Counted from the stretch's first letter, positions 1 to 5,775 are shown. The stretch is 5,775 bases of DNA from Anaerolineaceae bacterium (GCA_011682595.1 JAACEH010000130.1:1-5775); one strand, 5' to 3'. Numbers and translations are program-made. Notes: generated from the sequence alone by a model not told the origin.

Positions 1-230
1 CCGAACATGGCCAGGTGGCCGGGCCCGCTGCCGGGTGTGATGCCGGGCAGCACGGGGTCCATCAGTCCGCAGGTGCCCTCGGCGGCCAGGCGGTCGAGGT
101 TGGGTGTGGCGGCCTGTTGGAGTTCGGTCAGGTTGTTGGGTCCGGCCTGGATGCTGCCGATTCCGTCGGCGACCACCAAGACGATGCGTTTCTCATTTTT
201 CTGAACAAGCGTGCTCAGGTCCAGCGGCAT
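1..230 (-). CDS. apgM: 2,3-bisphosphoglycerate-independent phosphoglycerate mutase, archaeal type (N-terminal part)
   Basis: This is the first 76 codons of a gene that continues past the left edge; the family is usually about 400 aa, so roughly a fifth is visible. The enzyme interconverts 3- and 2-phosphoglycerate in cytoplasmic glycolysis and gluconeogenesis and belongs to the alkaline phosphatase superfamily. Visible evidence: a first beta strand ending in VVADGIG (residues 19-25), whose Asp22 fits the conserved metal ligand; ATPNLDRLAAEG (41-52), typical of the superfamily; and MDPVLPGITPGSGPGHLAMF (57-76), close to the ApgM signature, where Ser68 is the expected phosphorylated nucleophile. 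The ATG at 230-228 is preceded by AAGGAG (243-238) at 7 nt spacing, which fixes the start. A promoter lies upstream at 288-317. The gene is divergent from the TPR gene. Family assignment is firm; activity cannot be judged from this fragment. Confidence 0.93.
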   Translation of the reverse strand, partial: MPLDLSTLVQKNEKRIVLVVADGIGSIQAGPNNLTELQQAATPNLDRLAAEGTCGLMDPVLPGITPGSGPGHLAMF

Positions 231-526
231 ACTGTTGCTCCTTCCCACTATTGTCTGCGGTACGACGGGCCATACGAAACAGCGGGCATTCTATCGTCAC
301 CGGCGGTATGATCTCAAGGGTAGCCTTGGGATTTTTGGCGGGCCCGGATGTGATCCTGCAGGTGGCAAAGGGCACCCGCGGCGAGAGGGGGTGAAATTTT
401 CTCTGGTATTTCGGTCAAGGGAGCCGAAAATGTAGGGATAGGAGGGTCGTTGCCGCTGTGGCGGGGCGGCCTTGTGCAACAGGGGCCGGAACTCCACCGA
501 AGCGGATCTATGGAGGATCGCAGGCT
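231..526. other. Divergent intergenic region between apgM and the TPR gene
   Basis: This 296-nt stretch separates two divergent genes. It holds the apgM ribosome binding site and promoter. A 6-bp inverted repeat, TTTCGG (409-414) and CCGAAA (424-429) with a 9-nt loop, lies about 100 nt upstream of the TPR start and could be an operator or a leader hairpin. I see no convincing -35/-10 pair for the TPR gene. Reading frames that cross this stretch show no recognisable protein. Confidence 0.6.
288..317 (-). promoter_or_regulatory. apgM: Sigma70-type promoter for apgM
   Basis: On the minus strand there is TTGAGA (317-312), an 18-nt spacer, then TAGAAT (293-288). Each box matches its consensus at five of six positions. 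Transcription should start near 281, giving a leader of about 50 nt before the apgM ATG at 230. The site is predicted by eye. Confidence 0.6.
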
Positions 527-2236
527 ATGAGAATGGGCAGAAGACCGGTTTCGCTTCTGGCTGTCGTCGCGGTGTTTTCGCTCTGTCACAGCGCCTGGGG
601 GCAGCAGCGTCTTTTCAGCGGGGAAAGTCTTCCCAGTGAGCGACTGGGCCAAAACATCGGCGCGGTGACCAGCAGTTCGCGATTCAGCCAGCGGGCCGGC
701 GGCGGGGCCCCGACGGGCCTTCTGGCGGCCCGCTTCGGCATGAACCCGTCGCGTATGGCCGGCGGCCTGTCGCCGGCGAAGCTGGATCTGGGCGCCTTGC
801 GTCCGGAGTTGATCGGCCTGCGGCTGAGGAGCCTGGAGAGTTTCGCCCTGTCGCAGCGGGCTCGCTTCGCCAACCTGCAGGTGGGCAGCCTCGAACTCAG
901 CGCCATGCTCGGCAGCGAGCGGCTGGCCAGGTCGGACGATCTGAGCCAGTCGTTCTTCCAGTTCGTTTTTCCGTTCGGCCTGCGCGACAAGCCGCAAGAG
1001 TACGACTACGGTTACTATTGCCTGATGTGTTTGCAGCGGGGGCACCTTGCCGATCCGCAGTCGTTCCTGTCGGAGTTCTCGGAAGAGACCCAGGAAACGA
1101 TTGCCGACAAGCGTCTGCTTCAGGCCGTGGCGGCGATGTTTCGCAACGGCAAACTTCCCGAGGGCCAGTCGCTGGAGGAGTTCTACGACAGTCAGCTGGC
1201 AGCCATGGGCAACTACCTGTTCAGCAATCGGCGGTACCGGGCGGCCGCCGAGGTCTGGGTTCTGCTGGCCCGGCGCGACGCCACGAGCAGCCTGTTCGCC
1301 CAAGCGGCCGGGCAGAGCCTTTTCGCCGCCCGGCAGTTCGAGCCGGCCTCAAAGCATCTTCGCCGGTCGCTGGTCCTGGCCAAGAAGTGGAAAACCGATA
1401 AGTTCAAGATTCTCGGCGTGAATCTTCAGGATGTGTTCAGCGACGCCGAGGACCTGGCCGAGGCCCGGGTGACGCTCGAGGCGGCTCTGCTCAAGAGCCC
1501 GAAGGACAACGGTCTGCAGTTTCTGATGGCCTATATCGACCTCTTCCACGGCCTCTGGGAGCGGGCCGACAACCGGCTGACGTCGCTTGCCGCGGGGGGC
1601 GACGAGGTGGCTGCCGAGTTGCTGAAGGTGAAAAAGAGCGGGCGAATATCGCCCATGATTCGCCGCCCGATGCGAACCGACGGGACGATGACGCGTGGCG
1701 AGTTTCAGCAACTCACCGGGCGGGCCGAGTTGACCCCGGAGGAGCGAAAGGCGCTGGTCGAAGCGGTCAAGAGCCCGCAGACGTACCAGGACTACATGAA
1801 CCGCGGCGACTTCTACTTTTTCATGGGCAGCTACACCAAGGCGGCCGAAGCCTACACCACCGCCGCGGGTCTGGAACCGGATAACGTGATTCCGAAGTTC
1901 GCCGAGTGCCATGCGGCTTTCGCCAACGGCGAGTACTCCTACGCCACCAAGAAGCTTAAAGAGGCCTTGCTGCAGGAGCCGAACATCGGGCTCTACAACT
2001 TCCGACTCGAGGAGTTCTACGGCGACCGCAAGGACCTGGACAGCCGGCTTCGGGACCTCGAGCACCTGGCCCAGCTCCGCAGCGACGACCTGAACAAGCG
2101 CTTCCTGCTGGCCTACATTTACTACTTCGACGGCCGCTACAAGGATGCCGCCGACCTGCTGTCGCGGCTCCTGGCGGCCGAGCCCGATTTCGAGATGGCC
2201 AGCCACCTGCTCAAGCTGGCTCGCCTGCAAAGCTGA
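527..2236 (+). CDS. Exported tetratricopeptide-repeat protein
   Basis: A 569-aa protein that probably acts outside the cytoplasm as a protein-interaction scaffold; the partner is unknown. Residues 1-25 form a signal peptide: basic MRMGRR, a hydrophobic core (8-20), and an AWG|Q cleavage site after residue 25. There is no good lipobox at Cys20. Next comes a Ser/Gly/Arg-rich region (26 to about 130), then a segment with a CLMC motif (Cys165, Cys168). Helical repeat-like sequence spans 229-287. Clear TPRs lie at 423-453 (G434, Y436, A439, A442, P451), 455-486 (G468, Y470, A473, A480, P485) and 523-553 (G536, Y538, A541, P553). I chose the ATG at 527 because GGAGG (512-516) sits 10 nt upstream and the signal peptide begins there; an in-frame GTG at 458 would add 23 residues in front of it. 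No clear terminator follows. The specific role is unknown. Confidence 0.88.
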   Translation: MRMGRRPVSLLAVVAVFSLCHSAWGQQRLFSGESLPSERLGQNIGAVTSSSRFSQRAGGGAPTGLLAARFGMNPSRMAGGLSPAKLDLGALRPELIGLRLRSLESFALSQRARFANLQVGSLELSAMLGSERLARSDDLSQSFFQFVFPFGLRDKPQEYDYGYYCLMCLQRGHLADPQSFLSEFSEETQETIADKRLLQAVAAMFRNGKLPEGQSLEEFYDSQLAAMGNYLFSNRRYRAAAEVWVLLARRDATSSLFAQAAGQSLFAARQFEPASKHLRRSLVLAKKWKTDKFKILGVNLQDVFSDAEDLAEARVTLEAALLKSPKDNGLQFLMAYIDLFHGLWERADNRLTSLAAGGDEVAAELLKVKKSGRISPMIRRPMRTDGTMTRGEFQQLTGRAELTPEERKALVEAVKSPQTYQDYMNRGDFYFFMGSYTKAAEAYTTAAGLEPDNVIPKFAECHAAFANGEYSYATKKLKEALLQEPNIGLYNFRLEEFYGDRKDLDSRLRDLEHLAQLRSDDLNKRFLLAYIYYFDGRYKDAADLLSRLLAAEPDFEMASHLLKLARLQS

Positions 2237-2325
2237 CGGCCGGGGCCGCCGCACAGACATCTTTTCGTCCCCCTCTCGTCCCATGCAAAGGGTCGGACAT
2301 TTCTTGTGGCCCTTGCTTGTCCACT

Positions 2326-2334
2326 TGTTACAAT
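2326..2334 (+). promoter_or_regulatory. Extended -10 promoter for the 673-aa secreted protein
   Basis: The sequence TG-T-TACAAT has the TGn extension and a -10 box matching TATAAT at five of six positions. No -35 at standard spacing is evident; TTGTGG lies 19 nt upstream of the -10 box. Extended -10 promoters can work without a strong -35. Initiation near 2341 would give a leader of about 107 nt, so the downstream gene could be transcribed independently of the TPR gene. Confidence 0.45.
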
Positions 2335-2447
2335 GCCTGAGCCACGGTGCGGCACGGTGAAGCTAGCCGGGATGTTTCCACGGGGTTGGGGCGTTATCAT
2401 CATAGGGCCGGTGCGCCGCATGGACATAATAGGGAGGAGCAACAGAC

Positions 2448-4469
2448 ATGCCTAGATCGACGATTGCTGCAAGTTGGCTGGCCGTTGTCACGATGCTTGT
2501 CGGGGCGGGGACCGTTTCGGGGGCCGACGGGATTCTCAGCAAGATCCCCCGCCAGGCGACGGCCTTCATCGTCATCGACAGTGCCGCCAAACTGGACGGC
2601 GAAATCACCGAACTGATCAAAAAGGTCATGCCGCCCCAGGGTGGTCCGGGCGGGCAGCCGCCGACGGACCTGATCAAGAAGTTTCTGCGCAATGAGCTGA
2701 ACGTCGAGTCGGGCCAGTTCGACGTCAACGCTCCGATGGCCGTCATATTCTTGATGACACCGAAGATGGGCCGGGAAAGCGGTTGGGGCCTGGTGCTCAA
2801 GCCGGTCGACTTCAAGGCCCTGGTCGGCCAGACCCAGCCCGACGAGGCCGGGCTCTACAAGTTTCGCGACTTTGGCGACCAGTACTGCCTGCCTTATAAC
2901 GGTTATGTCCTGGTGTCGCACCGCGAGTTTCTGATGAGCCTGAAGGACAGCCCCCCGGGCGTCGAGTTGCCGGCGACCCAGAAGCGAATGGCCGACGGGG
3001 CGGACATCTACGGCATGATCAACCTGGCCGAGGTCATGACGCTCGTCGAACCCGAGTACAAGAAGGCCCGCCGGAAACTCGGCGAAGAGCTGGCCTCCGC
3101 CAAGGCCGAACAAGGTGCAGCCGACGGCGAGGGCAAGGCCGAGGAGGGGGCCGAAGGAAATGCCGATGGTCAAGACGCCGCTGCCGAAGCGGCCAAGGCC
3201 AAAGAGCGTGCCGCAGCCAAGGTGGCCGGGCTTGAGATGGCCTTGAAGTGGATGGACAAGGGCTGGGGTTACGCCCGGGAGTTGAGGTGGGCCGGCTTCA
3301 GCGCCGGGATCGGGCCGCTGGGGGTGGACCTCCAGTTTGCCGGCGGCGTTGAGCCGGAGGGCCAACTGGCCGTCTACCTGACCGGCCATCCGCCTATCGG
3401 AGAGACGCTGTCGCCGGACCTGCCGAAAGACAACTACTGGTGCGCCGCCTGGTACTCGCTGGACGTAGCCAGGATGACCGGTGCCTTGAAGGACCTCGTG
3501 GAGGCCGGATCGAAGGGTTTGGAGCTTTACCAACGCTCGGCAGGCGAGGTGCAGGGGCAGGAATGGAACACGGTGACTAAGCCGCTCACCGAAAGCTACG
3601 TTGAGTTGCTCGCCAAGGTGGTGGATCTGGGCGAAGCCTTGGGCAACCGCGGGGCCTCGGTCGCCTTGAAGAGCCCGACCGGCGGCCTGTCGATGAAAGG
3701 GCTTTCGGTCATCGAGGTCAAGGACGTGGAAGCCTATCGCAAGAGTATGGCCGACTTCGCCGGCGCCTACAAGAAGATGATGGACAACCTGATGAAGATG
3801 ACGGCGACGATGGGGCCGGACGCTCCGAAGATGGACATCGACATCAAGTACGAGAAAGACGTCCAGAAGGTCGGCGACCTGTCGGTCGACCGGTTGGCCG
3901 TGAAGATCAACTGGCCCGACGCGCCGATGGGGCCGGGGCCCGATCCAGCCCAGATTATGAAGCAGTTCTTCGGCGGCGACTCGCTCAATCAGTGGCTCGC
4001 CTATGGCGGCGGCTACGCTTATTCGGTTGCCGGTGAGAAGCCCGACGCATTGGCCAAGCTCGTGGAGGTCGTCCGTAACGGCGGCGGCCTGGCCACTTCG
4101 CCAGATGTGGTCGCCCTTCGCAAACAGGCCCTGCCGCAGGCGAACGTAGTGGCCATGGTCTCCATCTCGACGTACGTTGACACGGTCGTCGACCTGATGC
4201 TCACAAGCTTTGGAATGCCGGCGCCTCCACCCCAGGCCGCCGGCAACGCGCCCGTGCCCATGTCGGTCATGAGTCTGGGATTGACCAAGGGAGAGGTGGC
4301 CTTCAAGATGCACGTGCCGGTTTCCGAGATTCAGCGGGGCGTGATGAATGTCATGAAGATGCAGATGGCCATAATGCAGATGCAGCAGCGTCGGCAACTG
4401 GAGATGGAGCGCCGCATGCGCCAGAGGCAGGGCCAGCCGGATTCCGGCTGGGACGGGGGGCCGATGTAA
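2448..4469 (+). CDS. Exported protein of unknown function, Met-rich C-terminus
   Basis: A 673-aa protein I cannot assign to a named family; its general look recalls large secreted proteins of planctomycetes. Residues 1-26 form a signal peptide (SWLAVVTMLVGAGTVSGA), so the mature protein should be periplasmic or extracellular. The mature start, with alternating hydrophobic residues (QATAFIVIDSAAKL), suggests an alpha/beta domain. Residues 203-260 are Lys/Glu/Ala/Gly-rich, probably a charged helix interrupted by a flexible linker. Only two cysteines were seen (Cys147, Cys332), which could form a disulfide after export. Met clusters occur at 434-462 (7 Met in 29) and 633-657 (8 Met in 25); the latter leads into a Gln/Arg-rich tail. 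Start choice: ATG with GGAGGAG (2433-2439) 8 nt upstream. It has its own candidate promoter and a strong terminator, so it is probably monocistronic. No catalytic motif was recognised. Confidence 0.88.
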   Translation: MPRSTIAASWLAVVTMLVGAGTVSGADGILSKIPRQATAFIVIDSAAKLDGEITELIKKVMPPQGGPGGQPPTDLIKKFLRNELNVESGQFDVNAPMAVIFLMTPKMGRESGWGLVLKPVDFKALVGQTQPDEAGLYKFRDFGDQYCLPYNGYVLVSHREFLMSLKDSPPGVELPATQKRMADGADIYGMINLAEVMTLVEPEYKKARRKLGEELASAKAEQGAADGEGKAEEGAEGNADGQDAAAEAAKAKERAAAKVAGLEMALKWMDKGWGYARELRWAGFSAGIGPLGVDLQFAGGVEPEGQLAVYLTGHPPIGETLSPDLPKDNYWCAAWYSLDVARMTGALKDLVEAGSKGLELYQRSAGEVQGQEWNTVTKPLTESYVELLAKVVDLGEALGNRGASVALKSPTGGLSMKGLSVIEVKDVEAYRKSMADFAGAYKKMMDNLMKMTATMGPDAPKMDIDIKYEKDVQKVGDLSVDRLAVKINWPDAPMGPGPDPAQIMKQFFGGDSLNQWLAYGGGYAYSVAGEKPDALAKLVEVVRNGGGLATSPDVVALRKQALPQANVVAMVSISTYVDTVVDLMLTSFGMPAPPPQAAGNAPVPMSVMSLGLTKGEVAFKMHVPVSEIQRGVMNVMKMQMAIMQMQQRRQLEMERRMRQRQGQPDSGWDGGPM

Positions 4470-4497
4470 GCCGACCGGCGGCACGATCGCAAGATTC

Positions 4498-4539
4498 GGG
4501 GGAAGGCGGCCCAGCGTGCAGCCTTCCCCGTTTGTTTTT
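4498..4539 (+). terminator. Rho-independent terminator after the 673-aa protein gene
   Basis: The arms GGGGAAGGC (4499-4507) and GCCTTCCCC (4521-4529) form a perfect 9-bp stem with a 13-nt loop, followed by TTTGTTTTT (4531-4539). It lies 28 nt after the stop codon. There is no T-run on the opposite strand, so it acts only on rightward transcription and isolates the tRNA cluster from the upstream gene. Confidence 0.88.
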
Positions 4540-4593
4540 CGGGCCCGGCATTGACTGATGGGCCGCCGCCGGCATGCCGATAGCAGAAAGAGG

Positions 4594-4622
4594 TTGAAAA
4601 GTGCGCCTCTTAGGGGTAACAT
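4594..4622 (+). promoter_or_regulatory. Sigma70-type promoter of the tRNA cluster
   Basis: TTGAAA (4594-4599), a 17-nt spacer, and TAACAT (4617-4622) match consensus at five and four of six positions; the most conserved -10 bases are kept. Initiation would fall near 4629, about 12 nt before tRNA-Thr. The stretch between the -10 box and the expected start, TCGGCG, is GC-rich, as is common in stringently controlled stable-RNA promoters. The regulatory reading is inference. Confidence 0.65.
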
Positions 4623-4640
4623 TCGGCGTTTCAAGGCGTT

Positions 4641-4715
4641 GCTGGCGTAGCTCAACGGTAGAGCACCGGTTTTGTAAACCGGCGGTTGTCGGTTCGATTC
4701 CGACCGCCAGCTCCA
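4641..4715 (+). tRNA. tRNA-Thr (anticodon UGU)
   Basis: Full cloverleaf: acceptor GCTGGCG (4641-4647) with CGCCAGC (4705-4711); D stem GCTC/GAGC; anticodon stem CCGGT/ACCGG around loop TTTGTAA, with anticodon TGT at 4673-4675; T stem GTCGG/CCGAC around TTCGATT. The discriminator is T4712 and the CCA end (4713-4715) is encoded. It reads ACA codons. Confidence 0.97.
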
Positions 4716-4844
4716 GCAGTGGCCAGGCATGCCGGCCTTGGGCGGCCGGGATGATAACAATTTTCTGGATGTGCAGCCCGTCCGTCCAGCCCTTTGCGGG
4801 GTCGGTCGGCCGGATGGCTTTTCCACGACTTCTATTAGATGCGT
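4716..4844 (+). other. Long spacer between tRNA-Thr and tRNA-Tyr
   Basis: A 129-nt spacer with no recognisable gene. It contains a perfect 6-bp hairpin, CCGGCC (4732-4737) and GGCCGG (4744-4749), with a 6-nt loop; TTTT follows only 11 nt later (4761-4764), so it is a poor intrinsic terminator. No acceptable -35/-10 pair was found in front of tRNA-Tyr, so read-through from the upstream promoter with processing of a joint transcript is most likely. Confidence 0.5.
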
Positions 4845-4929
4845 GGGCGGATTCCCGAGTGGTCAAAGGGGACAGACTGTAAATCTGTTGGCTCAGCCTT
4901 CGGAGGTTCAAATCCTCCTCCGCCCACCA
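4845..4929 (+). tRNA. tRNA-Tyr (anticodon GUA)
   Basis: Class II tRNA with a long variable arm. Acceptor GGGCGGA (4845-4851) pairs with TCCGCCC (4919-4925); anticodon stem ACAGA/TCTGT encloses CTGTAAA, with anticodon GTA at 4879-4881. The 13-nt variable arm (4889-4901) forms a GGC/GCC stem. T stem GGAGG/CCTCC encloses TTCAAAT. Discriminator A4926 is followed by an encoded CCA (4927-4929). It reads UAC and UAU. Confidence 0.97.
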
Positions 4930-4962
4930 TTTTCTTTTCTTCTGTTGCCGTACCCGGTGCGG

Positions 4963-5036
4963 GCGGGCGTAGCTCAATGGTAGAGCCCCAGCCTTCCAAG
5001 CTGGTTGTGTGGGTTCGATCCCCATCGCCCGCTCCA
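4963..5036 (+). tRNA. tRNA-Gly (anticodon UCC)
   Basis: Acceptor GCGGGCG (4963-4969) pairs with CGCCCGC (5026-5032). D stem is GCTC/GAGC. Anticodon stem CCAGC/GCTGG encloses CTTCCAA, with anticodon TCC at 4995-4997. T stem GTGGG/CCCAT includes one G-U pair. Discriminator T5033 and encoded CCA (5034-5036) complete it. It reads GGA, and GGG by wobble. It lies 33 nt after tRNA-Tyr. Confidence 0.97.
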
Positions 5037-5081
5037 AAAGAAATCTTCCGCGCCAGGTAAGCCACCGGCCAGCCGGCGCCG

Positions 5082-5130
5082 CGACCCGTCGAGAGCCTCT
5101 GGGTCGAACGAATCGAAAAAGCATTTTTTT
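5082..5130 (+). terminator. Possible weak terminator of the tRNA cluster
   Basis: CGACCC (5082-5087) and GGGTCG (5101-5106) form a 6-bp stem, with a further AGA/TCT pairing inside. Seven T residues (5124-5130) follow, but 17 nt beyond the stem, which is far for an intrinsic terminator. A short A-run/T-run pairing (AAAAAGCATTTTT) lies just before the T-run end. It is offered only because it falls between the last tRNA and the next gene. Confidence 0.3.
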
Positions 5131-5209
5131 GCCGATTGGCACATTCTAAGGTGACATTGTGCAGCCCGGCCTCCGCCTGCGGTCCGATGGCCGGCGAGTG
5201 GAGACCATC

Positions 5210-5775
5210 ATGAGGCCAGCGCCTGACCAACCGGCCACGCAACCGTGGAGCCTGACGGATCGCGAACTGGCCCTGAGGCTGTCCTGGTTCATCTCGATCC
5301 GCTGGTTCGCGGGGCTGGTGGCCTTGCTGTTCCTGCTGATCTCCTGGCACGTCTTCGGCATTCGTTTCACCGGCGAGCAGTACGTGGTCGGGCGGATCGG
5401 CGCCGCAGTCTTCGCCCTGTTTTTCTACAACGCCGTCCTGGCCCTGCTGATCAAGGGATTCCGAAGCCGCGGCACCCTGAGTCCGCGGCTCATTCACGTC
5501 ATAGCCAACGTGCAGATCGTCTGCGACCTGGCCTGCGTGGCTTTCCTGTGGCAGTCCACCGGCGGCATCGAAAACGCCTTCGGCATCCTGTTTATCTTTC
5601 CGATGGTCTGGGCGAGCGAGCTTCTCAACCGCCGCAATGCTTACCTGCAGGCCCTGCTCGGGGCGGCCCTGATCAATGCCGTCCTGTGGGGCGAGTACAG
5701 CCAGATAATACCGCACGTTCACATCGTGCGCGAGTCCGCCGGCGGGACGGCGGACCTGTTCATCCGTCCGACCGT
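5210..5775 (+). CDS. RegB/PrrB-like sensor histidine kinase, N-terminal membrane domain (partial)
   Basis: The first 188 codons of a gene that runs past the right edge. The visible part is an integral membrane sensor domain; the dimerisation/phosphoacceptor and ATPase domains would lie beyond the window, so kinase activity is inferred. Hydrophobic segments lie near residues 33-51, 59-81, 97-114, 123-138 and 144-160, following an RWFAG motif (31-35), which is common in this family at the first helix. Between the third and fourth helices is GGIENAF (118-124), matching the RegB quinone-binding heptapeptide GGxxNPF except Ala for Pro; Asp106 in the preceding helix also fits RegB-like proteins. 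RegB-type kinases monitor the quinone pool or respiratory redox state and phosphorylate a response regulator. The ATG is preceded by GGAG (5200-5203) at 6 nt; an in-frame GTG at 5198 overlaps that site and is less likely. Confidence 0.8.
   Translation, partial: MRPAPDQPATQPWSLTDRELALRLSWFISIRWFAGLVALLFLLISWHVFGIRFTGEQYVVGRIGAAVFALFFYNAVLALLIKGFRSRGTLSPRLIHVIANVQIVCDLACVAFLWQSTGGIENAFGILFIFPMVWASELLNRRNAYLQALLGAALINAVLWGEYSQIIPHVHIVRESAGGTADLFIRPT

Noticed and set aside
458..526. Upstream GTG start for the TPR protein
   Set aside because: It would place 23 residues in front of a normal signal peptide, while the ATG at 527 has a good ribosome binding site.
586..590. Possible lipoprotein cysteine (Cys20) in the TPR protein signal peptide
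   Set aside because: The residues before the cysteine (FSL) do not fit a lipobox, which needs a small residue just before it, and a signal peptidase I site follows at AWG|Q.
2237..2270. Possible terminator after the TPR gene
   Set aside because: CGGC/GCCG is only a 4-bp stem, and the short TTTT lies well beyond it. It is not a credible intrinsic terminator.
314..2284. Long minus-strand frames opposite the TPR gene (314-1303 and 1349-2284)
   Set aside because: They mirror the GC-biased coding strand, contain no recognisable motifs, and overlap a gene with a signal peptide and clear TPRs.
2400..4826. 808-codon open frame on the minus strand, antisense to the secreted-protein gene
   Set aside because: It runs through the terminator and tRNA-Thr, is rich in His, Arg, Leu and Gly as expected of an antisense frame in GC-rich DNA, and shows no recognisable domain. 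The plus-strand frame has a signal peptide, ribosome binding site and terminator.
5137..5142. TGGCAC resembling the -24 element of a sigma54 promoter before the kinase gene
   Set aside because: The required TTGC element at -12 is absent at the correct spacing.
4351..5722. Minus-strand frames with phrases such as GDRTHTTSLEGWGSTIELRP and AVGIEPTTAGLQNRCSTVEL
   Set aside because: These are antisense translations of the tRNA genes, a known source of spurious proteins in databases. They are not genes.
1..5775. CRISPR arrays, insertion sequences, integrases, toxin or defence genes
   Set aside because: No repeat-spacer pattern, terminal inverted repeats, transposase or integrase sequence was seen. 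The tRNAs are intact, with no duplicated 3' end that would mark an attachment site.

Overview
The window is GC-rich and shows no mobile elements. It looks like ordinary chromosomal DNA from a free-living bacterium. I infer Planctomycetota (perhaps Phycisphaerae) from the combination of large lineage-specific secreted proteins, an archaeal-type phosphoglycerate mutase and all three tRNAs having encoded CCA ends. The phylum is an inference; no rRNA or other diagnostic marker is present.

Layout from left to right. (1) 1-230, minus strand: the 5' end of apgM, an archaeal-type cofactor-independent phosphoglycerate mutase, cut by the window edge. (2) 231-526: a divergent intergenic region with a good sigma70-type promoter for apgM. 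(3) 527-2236, plus: an exported TPR-repeat protein. (4) 2237-2447: an intergenic region with an extended -10 promoter and a leader of about 107 nt. (5) 2448-4469, plus: a 673-aa exported protein of unknown function with a Lys/Glu/Ala-rich segment and two Met-rich stretches, followed by a strong intrinsic terminator at 4498-4539. (6) 4594-5036: a promoter and a tRNA cluster, Thr(UGU)-Tyr(GUA)-Gly(UCC). The order and anticodons match the start of the classic thrU-tyrU-glyT-thrT-tufB operon, but no fourth tRNA or tuf follows. (7) 5210-5775, plus: the N-terminal membrane domain of a RegB/PrrB-like sensor histidine kinase, cut by the right edge. It has a GGxxNAF version of the RegB quinone-binding motif GGxxNPF.

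The genes appear to be separate transcription units: central carbon metabolism, two envelope proteins of unknown role, stable RNA and a redox-type sensor. They are not one pathway. I did not find a convincing new multi-gene system. The best leads are the tRNA cluster without tuf, the variant quinone motif, and the unassigned Met-rich secreted protein.
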